A stretch of DNA of 26,347 nucleotides. Origin: Pelargonium nanum. Lineage: Eukaryota > Streptophyta > Magnoliopsida > Geraniales > Geraniaceae. The notes under the pieces were generated by a model. The model was given only the letters and a program-made list of their open reading frames with translations, was not told the origin of the DNA and searched no databases. Positions 9,205-20,154 of this stretch are shown here, piece by piece; position 1 is the stretch's first letter, and each line of letters begins with the position of its first letter. The translations under genes and the position numbers were made by a program. Location: assembly GCA_036897485.1 (NCBI GenBank), contig JAYMTF010001101.1, positions 1 to 26,347 of the forward strand, in the 5' to 3' direction.

Positions 9205-12200
9205 TTATTTTCGTCTCTTCCGGCCTTTACCCAACTGTCCGGATTTGAATGCATGCTCTTGTTCTTGGAGGAAAGCTCTTGCCTTCCCATACTTCTCCGA
9301 TCTTTCTTCTTCCATACGAGCCTTCTCTTTTTCCTTAACCGCAAATAGGAAGTGGTTGTCTTTACGCAGCTCACGAATTGCCCCTTTAGCTTCCTGCTTC
9401 ACGAGTTTCTTCAACTTCCTTCTTTCTGCTCTTTCGCGATCTGGATCGTAATCTCTACCCTTGACAAAGCTGCAGAACGCGATTAAAAGAATGTCAATTC
9501 AGTATATACTTTCTAAGAACGACAAAAGGAAAATGGAAGAAATAGGGAAGAATGAAAGTGCGCAAAGATTGTATTACTTCTCCTCAAATTTCGGATTAAG
9601 TAATTTGATGGGTACGGGCTTTTGCTTCCGCATTTGAAGTGGTCTTCGGAGGAGGAAATGTTCATCAGCTTTCTTCTTGATCAATATAGCAACTTCTACA
9701 AATTTATCTTGTAGAGAATTTGGTACATTCTCTTGCTGTGCGACATCATCGAGTAATGCTGATATTGGCAAGAACAGTTCGGGGAAGGAACTAAGTTCTC
9801 CATATATGTTAACAAATCCTTCTAGAGCTTCCGCCACCGTTGTGAGCACACTAGCCCTGCACGCAGAAAGCCCGATCTTTAACAAATTGTGAGCAACTAG
9901 AGACAGGAACTCCAAAGATCAACTTTGCAGTTATTTAACAAAAATCGTCAAGGCCCTACTCTTTATATCGTAAGAAGCATCGAATATTTACATGGTTAAC
10001 AAAACTCGTTAATAAGACAGACCACAAAATGCAAACAAAAGCAATCAAGACTCCCTAGAAATGGCCACAATCCCATATAATTATAAGTGATCATTCTCAT
10101 AATATACAAACCTGAAATTATCGGAGTTGAAGAAGGAAGAATCATCTGGTGTGTCCATTACCATGAGGAAATTCAGAGGAGCAATATCATTTGCACCATC
10201 CTGTATGCGTAGCAGTGGCTTGAGTGCTTTTAATTCCATAAGATGATAAAACTGCCACAAAGTGCAAACGTACAACAATCACGTAAGTATGAACTATTTG
10301 CGCCCTCTGACGGGTATATCCAAGGATTGGTAGAGGCAATGTTATAATACAGTTGAAAAATGCTGCAAAACACAGATAATTCTTAATTGCAGCTATACCT
10401 CAGTATCTTGATATGATTCTGGTTTCTTGTCCGTGGCTGCCAAAAGCAATGTTCGGAGAAATATTATAGCTTCAGGACAGAACTTACGAGATTGTTTGAC
10501 AACCTGGAATATAGTTAATCACATTAGTAACCCACTACACAAATCTAGCCAGAAAGGTGATATGCACAAAAATCAATGATGCAAACACTAATATGAGAAT
10601 TGTAACATTCTCGGATCAGATGAACTTTGAACATAAATTCAGATGTGCCCAGAAATGAATGACAAGTTCTAACACTATCTAGCAGAACCTATATTTAATG
10701 GGGGAGAAAGCATGAACTTCATACATAAAGTAATTACAGTAATAAACAAATTGTGGGCTGTACATACCGAGAGAACCATTGAGCATAAGAAAGAGCCAGT
10801 GGCAATATCCCGACCAGACACAATTGGACACCGCATCAGATATTCACACATCAACAGTATTGTTGGGGTCATGACAACATGGCGAAAGTCAGAGCATGGA
10901 AATATCAGAGACCACAGCCTTAAAAGAAATAATGTCTTTGCAGAAGGCCAACAGGTGGGCTCTGCAAACAAAAGGTAGATGTATTAGGGAAAACACTGTA
11001 TGACATCAAATTCTGAAATAAAGAGGTTGAATAAGCAATGACAAATGACAATCGATTCATTATAGCAAACCTGAATTCTTGATAGCCTCGCAGAACTGGG
11101 TTCGAATGCGTAATATCCGCTGACGAGCACATATTGCAGCAAAGTATGGAATCTCTACACTCATCTCCATTAGCGGCTTTACAAGCAGATTCAACAACTC
11201 AAAATTCAGTGGCTTCTTGTTTGCTAAGACAGCAAAATATTGCAAAAGTACACCATAAAATACCTGGGAAAGAGCAGCAGACCAAATTGATAAAGATGCG
11301 AGTAAATTGATAACATTATCTGTAAACTACAATAAAACCAAGCCCACTAACAAGATAAGATAAAGATTGTTTAATTAAACTCAATTATCAAGTGCAGCTA
11401 AAAGGTAAGTAAATTTAGCCATTAGTTGAATAAAAATGATTACGTTGATTAACATTTGCATACTGAAAATGTATATCCTGCTTCAAAAAGTTAACTATGG
11501 CAATTGGCTAATGAACACAAAACTATATGACTCATCTATGTCAAGAAACACATCTATACAATAATAAGTGCATAGTAATTTTACTTTGACAAATTATTTG
11601 TTGATGCCCATGAGCAAGTACATATATGTGGCAATGATTATCTTCCATTATAATATCAGTTGTACACTATGCACCGTGATACAGAAAACTGACACTGACT
11701 GAAAGTTTAAAAAAAATTTAGCAAAAAGTAGAAAAAATCATACTTGCATTTTCTTCCGATTTTCTGCGGCTAGAGCAATTGCATTGCTGGCACGAATTCG
11801 GTTGATTAACAGAACAATGTCGGCATTATCATGATTCTCAAATAATGCACATAATTCTTCAAAGCTCTTCGGAGCTTCAATTAAACAAGGGAGGCTGCGT
11901 TCTTTTGTCAAAGGCTGTTTGTCATTTGTTTTCTTTTTCTTAGTATCTAAAGAGTCAATATTGGTTTTCTTAGTATCAGTATCACCATTTTCTTTTGCCA
12001 ATTTTCGGCCTTGAGGCATGATTGCTTCCTCGTTATCATCGTCTTCATCTTCATCTTCATCTTCTTCTTCATCATCATCTTCTAAATCGTTACTAAGGTT
12101 GTCATCATCACTTTGTTCCCAATCCTTCAAGGAATTAGCTGCTTCACAATTGTCATTAGCTTCATCAGATTCTTCTTCCTCGTCACCATCTTCATCACTG

Positions 12201-15200
12201 TCTGAATCCTCTGATGAATCACCATCTTCACCCTCAGTATCATCTTCATCCTCTCTTTCAAGAATTTCATCAACCCAGCCCTTCCCCGTCACTTGCTCTT
12301 CGTCAAGTGAGAAGGAATCACCAAGATCATCACCAGAAACTAATCTACGCTTCTGGGCAGAGGGTTTGTCAACATCGTCATTGTCTTCATCACTGGACAC
12401 ATCAGTAGCAAGCATCCTCTTCTGTCGTTCTTCCTGAAATTGGGTTCATAATACAAGCATTCCAGTATATCAAAACTTAGTTTATTCAGAACTGAGCAAC
12501 AATTATAATAGAAACATAACAGTATCAGTCTACTGAACCACATCCAAAATAATAGGACTTTTGATTGAAAAATGCATATATACTCATCAGACGTTGTCAA
12601 CAAAGCTGCAAATGTACCTCCAACCGCTCCAATCGTTCTCTCTCTTCTTGGGCAATCTCTTCAGGTGTTTTTGTCCTGTCTGATGGACGTGCACGGATAT
12701 CCAATGACATCGATTTGACAAGTTTGTCATACGAATCAGGTTCTTCCAGCTGGAAAGAATAAATAGGTTTGATTACTGCTCAAAACCATTGTAGTCAGAC
12801 ATAAAGCAAATGGTGAAGATTCTCATCATATGTGAAGTAGAAAACCTCTAGGAGGCAACATCAACCTAATCAGAGAAGAACAGACAAGCCATGTGGCTTT
12901 TAAAAGTTATAAGGGAAAAAAACAAATAAGTTCAAATCCCAGAAAGGAGCTATTGAGATACTAATCCTAAATCAATATCATATTACACAAAATAGCAATA
13001 CCTAGAACCATCAGAATAAGTTACCTGTTTAAATTTATCTGCTTTTTGAGCAACAGTCAATTCATCTCTCTTCATATGCTCTTTAGGAATGCTCTTGTTC
13101 ACAAGAGCCCTTAAAGCATTCATTTTTCCCGGTTCAGTCAACGAAAATAACACCTCAGACTGCACCAAGGATGTGAAGTTTTTATCCAATTCATCCACCA
13201 GGTGTTCATTTTCTTCCTTATCTTTTGCTTTTTGGGCCTGATAGGAAAAGAGAGCAACACAAATGAGAGGAAACAAGTATAGCCTCAACGAATAGCATTT
13301 CAATGATACAGAAAAATCATCACCTTGAAAAATTTGCTCTTCAAAATGATCTCTTCCATCACTTCCTTTTTGGTTTTGCGTCTCTGCAATTGAAACACAC
13401 TTTGAATCAGTTTCAACATTCAGATATAGCATCCTATTCACAAATATGTCTATATGAGTCTACATCACACAAACACCACTTCCCGCTGAGCTTAGAAAAC
13501 TTAGAACTTAGAAGTAGATAGTGGCCCATTGTTAAGAATTCAATAGTTCATACATATGATATAATTCAGTACATAGCAATTAGCATGAAGTATTACTTAT
13601 GCAAATGTTTTGAGAGGGAAAAGAAAACTGAACAGAAAGTTTTGCAAATTCAATTCATGATTAAATATAAATATAGGTTGCGCAAACAGAAAAAAAGGTT
13701 GTACTTAAATAAAAATGGAAAGGAGATATGTCAAGAACTGCAGTAGAAAAAAAAGGAATGTTGACAGTGAATTGATTGCAATCCTAGAAATAGATAGTTG
13801 CAGAACAGGTGATTTGTGGTAACAAGAAGGAATTAAGGTTTAAATCATTCCAATAAAAGAATGCAGTAAGCAAATACAGCAAGTAACTGTTTGAAAATAC
13901 CATATTGGCATATTGCACAAAACAGTGTTAATATTTAGTCATTCAAGTCAGAGTTAGCAATATCATATGTAAATGATAACCAAGAGTTATTTAACAGTAT
14001 ATGTCTCACATTTTCCTCTCCTTCCACTGGACCCCTCTCCGATGCATTATGAGCAGTAAGTTGCTTTAAAACAGAAAATTTGTCTGCAAAACAAAAGAAA
14101 GATAGTAATATAGTATTGATGTCAGAAAACTAATCTAGTAGCAGCAAGAATAAAGTAACAACACATTGCAATTGAACTAATAAAAAACTCAAATCAAAAT
14201 TACTTATGAACTGCAAACTGCAGAATACGACTAAAAAAACATTTAAGAATTTACAGGGGAATACTGCTATCATCACAGTGAACCCACAATTCAACTAAAG
14301 ATACAGATAAATTGTGTGCCGACAATGCCTACAAAGCAACAGCCTGGGGGAGCACTAGAAAAATATAGATTATTTTGCGGTCTGTATTAAGTTAATGTCA
14401 AAATATACTAGCTAGGAAATATAAAATAATGAAAAATCACTCCTGAATATTGTTCATCAAATACACACTCACTTCTTGCTGTATATATTTGGGTGAGTAG
14501 GACAACATCAAATAAGATTAATCGTAGGCCGAGGATATGGATTGAGATAAAAAATTAAACTAGTTATCGAAAAGAATCAAATAAAAGCATAAATGAGAAC
14601 AATCAAATAAAATTGCACACTCACTTTCAGCTGCTTCCCCACCATCATCGTCGTCATCGGGAAGCATCTCATCCTCAAAATCATCTCTTTCCGAAAAGGG
14701 ACCACCCCCATAAATTTCAAGATCTTCATCTTCATCTTCACCATCAGACAAGTTGTACTTGCTTTTCTTGCCCAACTTCAACTGTGAACCATACAAATGG
14801 GAAATTTTTTTTATTGAAAAGGTGCAAGAGACTTGAGTACTCCAAGATATCCAACTTAGCAGTTAATGTTTTCAAAACAAGAACTATTATCTCAGGAAAA
14901 TTAGCAAATGCATTTCGTAAGTTCCAAATTTTGTCATTTGCTCATAAAACATTCATCTTCCTGACACCAAAAGCACTCAAACAAATAAATTGAGCTGAAT
15001 TACATTACTTCATTAGAAACTAATGCAACCAAAGTGAAGGTTTCAATTTTGTATCCTTGTTGAGCTCTACCGACAAAGCAGCATACAATTAACATTACTA
15101 GGCAATCAATTAAGCAAAAACTCTTCAATTTCTAGCAATGAGCCATAATAAACTACCTGTCGTTCGCGCTGGGAACGAAGAATAGCCTTATCAAACTCCT

Positions 15201-15613
15201 CAAGCTCATCATTTTCCTCCCCAATTCGCTTGTCCACGAACACCGAAGACTTCCCGCTCTGCTCGTACTCTTTCAACAGAGTCTTCTTCCTCTGCTCACC
15301 AAAACACAAATCAGAACATCAAAACAGTGCACAGATACACAAATTCACAGAGAAAAAAGTAATGAAATTGAGACAAATCGTAGGAGCTAAAAGATGCCTT
15401 GTCGATAGCGCGCGAGCGAGCTAGACCAATGCGGCGCTCTTCGCCCTTCCGCTTCTTGCCGAGGACGTCGAATTTGCGACGCGACCAAATGGTCTCGAAA
15501 GGGTTGGACTTGGGGGCTTTGTGCTTCATGGCTACGGCATCTGGACCGCCCTTGCTCTTCCGGTTCTTGCTCTTCTTAGCGTCTGAGCCACTAGGTTTCG
15601 ATTTCTTGGCCAT
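9205..15613 (-). CDS. NOP14: nucleolar protein 14 (NOP14), small-subunit processome factor
   Basis: Fourteen exons on the minus strand: 15613-15398, 15291-15157, 14781-14625, 14083-14010, 13383-13324, 13237-13025, 12749-12618, 12433-11744, 11263-11071, 10961-10768, 10503-10399, 10251-10112, 9856-9578 and 9469-9205. All phases agree, giving 950 residues. NOP14 acts in the nucleolus in 18S rRNA processing and 40S assembly. Family hallmarks are the basic N-terminus (MAKKSKPSG), SNPFETIWSRRKFDVLGKKR (about 37-56), ERGPVEGEEN, EVMEEII.KSKFFKAQKAKDKEENE (about 200-225), and the C-terminal KGRDYDPDRERAERRKLKK region with a basic GRKRRK tail. Residues about 330-480 are very rich in Asp/Glu, and a shorter acidic tract is in exon 3, as in other NOP14 proteins. 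Splicing is GT-AG except intron 1, which reads AAG|GC at the donor. Upstream telo-boxes and site II elements fit a ribosome-biogenesis gene. Confidence 0.95.
12036..12083. repeat. TCATCT/TCTTCA-type simple repeat inside NOP14 exon 8
   Basis: Degenerate trinucleotide and hexanucleotide repeats of TCATCT and TCTTCA on the plus strand encode the Asp/Glu run on the minus strand. The tract probably varies in length between alleles. It also creates a long serine-rich antisense frame, which is not a gene. Confidence 0.75.
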
Positions 15614-15649
15614 GGCGTCTGATTGCGAATTGGAGCAAGCTGGAGGTTT

Positions 15650-15674
15650 TAGGGTTTTAGGGACAGTAGGGTTT
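15650..15674 (-). promoter_or_regulatory. two telo-boxes (AAACCCTA) in the NOP14 leader
   Basis: On the minus strand AAACCCTA occurs at 15650-15657 and 15667-15674, 37-61 bp upstream of the start codon. Telo-boxes near the start of transcription are well known in plant ribosomal-protein and ribosome-biogenesis genes, usually together with site II elements as here. Confidence 0.75.
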
Positions 15675-15679
15675 TGCTG

Positions 15680-15829
15680 TGGGCTGTTAATTGGGTTGGG
15701 AGGATGATGAAACTGAAGCCTATTCGGGTCGGGTTTAACCTGGAGATCTATCCGTACCACAATTGACTATCTTATTCTTATGCAGATAAGCCCAAATATT
15801 TTTGGGCCCAGTTGAATTTCATATGGGCC
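15680..15829. promoter_or_regulatory. cluster of site II elements (TGGGCY) upstream of NOP14
   Basis: TGGGCT at 15680-15685, AGCCCA at 15789-15794, the palindrome TGGGCCCA at 15803-15810 and TGGGCC at 15824-15829. TCP transcription factors bind such motifs and drive growth-linked expression. Placement 70-220 bp upstream of the NOP14 ATG fits a core promoter. Confidence 0.7.
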
Positions 15830-16235
15830 GTCCAATGTGCAATAATAATCTTTTTTATGGAATGACATAAATCTCTTTTGAAGGGTAGAAAATAGGGATG
15901 CTAACTAATTTTTAATTGAAATCTCGAGAAAATATGACAATAATAAGTCATTTTTAAAGTACAAATTTTGTGTTCGTATAATTTTTTTATGAGACCATAT
16001 TTGAGGTGAAAAAACTCTTTTCTCAAATAAGTTAATTTCAAATTTTGTGAAATTGATATATAGAATTTTTAGAAAATTAGTACATACAGTATATTTTTAA
16101 TTTCTAATTCGTGTGTTCATTTGATTATTTGAAAATGACATATGGGAAGAAAAAAATTAATTCTTTTTGCCTCAAATGAATTGAAATATTTAAAAATCAT
16201 GGTAGTTTAAATTCCATGAGACCATGAAAACAATT

Positions 16236-16690
16236 AGGGCTGGCAATTCGTGTGTGTCGTACTGAAGATTGATTGTGTGCTTCACGAACACAACACGATT
16301 AGTAATCGCGTTGCATAACGAACACGACACAATTATGAACACAAAACATGAACACGACACGTTTTACACGATAACTAAACGGGTCATATTGACACGACAC
16401 GAGTAACACATTTAAGTGAATGAGTCAGGGTTGACACGTTAGCACGACACAATACGAAACGACCCAACACGAATAAATTCACAAAGTGAAACAATAATAT
16501 ATAATATAAAAAAAAAAAAGAGGTTGGATTGCAAATGGTAATATGATATTATGATATGACCTAGGGTTATATTTTAAGTAAAATTACTATCAAATCCTTA
16601 ATCGTGTCGTGTCGTGCGTGTCAATCGTGTCGTGACACGATTAATTAATCGTGTGTGTATGTGTTCTATGTGCTCAACACGAACACGTCA
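16236..16690. mobile_element. hAT-like MITE rich in CGTGTCGTG / CACGACACG words
   Basis: The left end reads TAGGGCTGGCAATTCGTGTG, a terminus I know from abundant non-autonomous hAT-type elements in plants. The body is packed with GACACG words in one orientation (16260-16480) and CGTGTC words in the other (16600-16660), so the two arms can pair. The A-rich middle includes a run of 12 A near 16509. The matching right terminus (ATTGCCAGCCC) is not found, so the right end is lost or highly diverged and its coordinate is approximate. Confidence 0.65.
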
Positions 16691-17040
16691 AAAAAGAAAA
16701 GAAAACAAGAAATGGGTAATTTGGGCTGGACTTCAATACAAACAATGAGGAATGGGCTCTATGACTGGCCCCACAAGCCCAGTTTCCCACATCCAAGTTT
16801 CTTGGAACGGGTCCCACAAAATCTAGTAAGTCAGTCCCTTTCCTATTCAGTTGGCGAAGAATCCTAGATTTACTTCCCAACAGTTGGTAACACAATATAG
16901 TAAAACTCCCATTACAACACTGCCACTAGGTTTTCATCTTCCTCCTCATACCCAAAATTGCCAAAAACATTCATGATTTCTCTACTTTTTTTCTTTCCTG
17001 GTTCTCTCCAGACAAACCAGATTCAAATCAATTGACAACT

Positions 17041-17146
17041 TTTCACAGACACTTGGTGCTCAGGTTCGATACCAATTACTATACTAGTTTTTCCCTTCTC
17101 TTCATTCACAAATTTTCAATTTTCAAAGACACTTGGTGCTCAGGTT
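17041..17146 (+). repeat. 26-bp direct repeat with 80-bp period in the RING gene leader
   Basis: TTTCAC/AAGACACTTGG... occurs at 17041-17066 and 17121-17146 with one mismatch. The shared core is AGACACTTGGTGCTCAGGTT. Each copy ends CAG|GTT, a possible splice donor. A likely 5' UTR intron acceptor, TTCTTGCAG, ends at 17278. The duplication may therefore offer two alternative donors in the leader. Confidence 0.7.
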
Positions 17147-17311
17147 GTGATTTTGGCCTGAATTTGAAATTTTCACATCATTGGCAATATTATTGGCACC
17201 AACATGCTCTCTGTACATTTCTTAATCTGACATTAATGATGTCAGTTTATTAACTTTTGACAATGACACTTCTTGCAGTGTAGAGGTTTAATTAGGTTGT
17301 ACTTGTACGAT

Positions 17312-19151
17312 ATGGGTTCTATTTGTTCTTGTTTTGAAGCTAACCAATCTCAAGAGGTTTCAGATGATATCAATGCCAATCACAGAGGTGTTTTTAGCAA
17401 GGTATGACTTAAATTTTTTTTTTTTCAATTTCCACAATGATTACAACTTTATGATCAATTATGTGTTTGTTGGTTAGGAATTGAAAGGAAATAATATCGA
17501 AATTTATATATACAGTATGCGCCCATAACCCGTAAGTTTGAGTTAGAAATTACATGATTTTTGAAGCACGGTGCTCTTGTTATAAGATAATGACCTATCG
17601 TCTATCGGTATTTGATACTTGTGAATATGTACGGGATTTGTATTTGAAGTTTTTCTTACGTCCTTAGAATATGAAATCGGCTCATTATTACTCAAATTTT
17701 AATGTTGAAATTGATATTGAATATACAAATTATGGTCTTTTTTCTAATGTTTTGTTATTAGTCCCTCGAGATGATTGAATTGATGTTTTTCATGTACGTC
17801 TTTTATGTTTATATATACACACACTGTAAATTTTTAATAATTTCAACTTTTAAGTACCCATATGTACTTATCTGGACTTTTAATTGAAAAATAGCAATAC
17901 TCATACAAGTACTTGTACATTAAGCTGCCTTTTGGCAAGTTTACTCTGTAGTAATAGCATTAGCATAAGTCTTATAATTTTAGTTTTGATAGTGGAAAAT
18001 TGGACTGTTATATATATTGGTGCTTTGTAGTTTGTAATTCTTATAGACTTGATATGATCCACAGTATATGGCATTGTTCAACTTAGATCGAAAAACCGTT
18101 CATATAGTCAAAAATGAACATCTCGTCGAAGAAAAGGAGTGTAGCCCTGGCCAAGGAGGCCACTCGGACTCATGGTTTAACCTTGCAAAGGAAATGCACG
18201 GATTGGATAACGCAGAAAAAATGGTGTTAGCATCATCAGAAGACGAGGATGTTTGTCCCACGTGTTTTGAAGGTGCGTACAAATATATATCAGATCATTG
18301 ATTCTAAGTTTTATACTTGTATTTGAATATTTCTAATTGTTTTACTTAATTCTTGGTGTGTATTTGTTTTGATAGAATACATGGATGAGAATCCAAAGAT
18401 AATCTTGCAATGCACCCATCATTACCACCTAGCTTGCATATACGAGTGGCTCGAAAGAAGCAACTTATGCCCGGTTTGCAATAAGGTAACTTTTAAACTT
18501 GTAGCCAATCTTTCCATATAAAATATTGAAAAAACTATAACTTATCCGGATTTCAATCAAAATGGTACTTGTCGTCAACTCACCTTAACTTTATTATTCA
18601 TTTGTTGGCATAAGTAGAAAAATTAAGTTTATTTTTACTCATTTTGTCTTATAATAAATGTTATTTTCTTTTACATGGAGTAATTAGTTTATGTACACTA
18701 ATTATCAATAATATATTTACAATCAATTAGTTGAATAATCTTAAATTTGTCTTGAAGTGCGCATGTACACGAGAGGAAAGTCTAACATTCATGTATTATT
18801 TAAAAAATGAATACAATATATTTATTTATGAATAGATGACGGGTTAATCTTTAATGTTATGTCAGCTAAACAAATTGCAAAGTAAAAGAGTAAACATACA
18901 AACGCTAATCCAACATTAATTAACTCTGTCAACTCTACAGGTTGATATGTGACGTTTGTGTATTTAGGTGCTCCTAATTAAAAAATTGTTGAGGAAAACA
19001 ACTAGAAGCGTTTTGGTCAAATTCAAGTAATTAGTGAAACATTATATTCTTGTTCATTGGAACTCCATAGTTATGTATTTATAATTTATTAAGGATTTAT
19101 TAACAAGTTTTATTATTTTTACAGGTGATGGTATTTGATGAAACAAGCTAA
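17312..19151 (+). CDS. small acylated RING-H2 E3 ubiquitin ligase, RHB1A/At3g02290-like
   Basis: Four exons: 17312-17401, 18065-18272, 18376-18485 and 19125-19151, GT-AG and in phase, giving 144 residues. The start MGSICSC has Gly2 for N-myristoylation and Cys5/Cys7 for S-acylation, so membrane attachment is expected. The C-terminal half is a full RING-H2 finger: CPTC, then 14 residues, CTHHYHLAC, 10 residues, CPVC. All eight zinc ligands (C3H2C3) are present, with the EWLERS tryptophan that contacts E2 enzymes. The tail KVMVFDETS is typical of plant ligases such as RHB1A. The middle (GGHSDSWFNLAKEMH) is hydrophilic and has no known domain. The protein is shorter than most relatives I recall. 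Exon 4 encodes only eight residues. Its ubiquitination targets are unknown. Confidence 0.9.
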
Positions 19152-20091
19152 CCTCTATCTCGTAGAGACTGAAATCAGATACAACTGAAGAAAAAAAAAT
19201 CGTTATAGGCCTTTTTTAAGTGTACAAGAGAATAGGTTTTTTGTTTAATCATCATTTCTTTTAGTTGTGAGATAAATAGTTTATATTCATGTTTAGAAAG
19301 AGTTCTATTGCAGGAGTAAATAAGTTTTTATATGGTGTTAATTATGTGAAATTAATGCAACAAGGTTAGGCAAATTCTTGAATTATATATTAAAAAACAT
19401 CAATTTAGTTTCCAAACTTAAAAAAAATAAAACGCAATGCTTAAAGTACGCTAATGTGTGATATGCCCACATGACAAATATTATGAACTAAGAGGCTGAC
19501 GGAAACGGAAATGCAAAACGTTAGAATTTTAAAGCTTAGAACATTGGAGGTAGACTTTGTTGGCATGATTGTTCCGAACATATATTCAAGAAAAAACTTG
19601 ATTTCTTGTTTTTCACATCCAAATCACCAATCAAGATGGTGAATGAAAAGTGGGGAATTACTTATTAATTGCATATGAGTGATTCTGCTAGAAAGAAAAG
19701 AATTGATTTCTTTATATATATAATATTTTTTTCGAATGGAAACACAGATTTGTCCGTTAATTGTTAACATCTCACTTTCTAAAAAGAATGTTTTGGAACA
19801 AAGATCTACCTAACGAACGTTTTCTAAAAAGAATGTTTTGGAACAAAGATCTGGACAAACCTTTTTCTCAGTGGGGTTTGTGAGCCAATTAAGAAGTTCA
19901 ACAAAATCATTGTCAACTGAAGAACTGAAAATGGTATGCAAGAATGCACCATTAGCTTGTCCCATACTCTCATACATATATTGCCCTATAAATTCTAGAA
20001 CACAACAAACATAAAAATAATTGTTTTATAACACTAAAGGTTCTTAAACTACTAGTGGCATTTTGGGAAGATGTCCCCATATTGTTGAGAT
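19152..20091. other. convergent intergenic region between RING-H2 and MADS-box genes
   Basis: AT-rich. Holds the RING gene 3' UTR (from 19152), a 45-bp-period tandem duplication (19776-19852) and the MADS gene 3' UTR with a copied piece of its own last exon (20053-20086). No gene seen. Confidence 0.6.
19776..19852. repeat. perfect 32-bp direct repeat, period 45 bp
   Basis: The segment beginning TTTCTAAAAAGAATG and ending AACAAAGATCT occurs at 19776-19807 and again at 19821-19852 with no mismatch. The lack of any difference implies a recent local duplication. Confidence 0.9.
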
Positions 20092-20154
20092 TCAAAGCAT
20101 CCAGTCATATATGAAACCATTAGTAGCATTTTGGGAAGATGTCCCCATATTGTT
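20053..20154 (-). repeat. 34-bp coding segment of the MADS gene duplicated into its 3' UTR
   Basis: The segment at 20121-20154, which encodes NNMGTSSQNAT in the last exon, recurs at 20053-20086 beyond the stop codon with one mismatch. The two copies are 68 bp apart, so the second is not in the same frame as the first. Confidence 0.9.

Larger units (their letters stand above)
15614..17311. other. divergent intergenic region between NOP14 and the RING-H2 gene
   Basis: Holds the NOP14 promoter (15614-15830), an AT-rich stretch with no feature seen (15840-16230), a MITE (16236-16690), and the RING gene promoter and leader. Further TGGGCY elements at 16722-16727, 16753-16758 and, reversed, 16776-16781 may belong to the RING gene promoter. 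No protein-coding frame in it looks real. Confidence 0.6.

Noticed and set aside
12018-12437. 139-codon serine-rich plus-strand open frame
   Set aside because: It is the antisense of the Asp/Glu-rich tract of NOP14 exon 8. GAT/GAA codons give Ser on the other strand by default.
14613-14993. 126-codon plus-strand frame with His-rich start
   Set aside because: It overlaps NOP14 exon 3 in antisense (acidic codons read as His/Leu-rich) and then runs through an intron.
16655-16895. 70- and 73-codon frames on both strands upstream of the RING gene
   Set aside because: They lie at the MITE edge and in promoter-like sequence with TGGGCY elements, and resemble no known protein.
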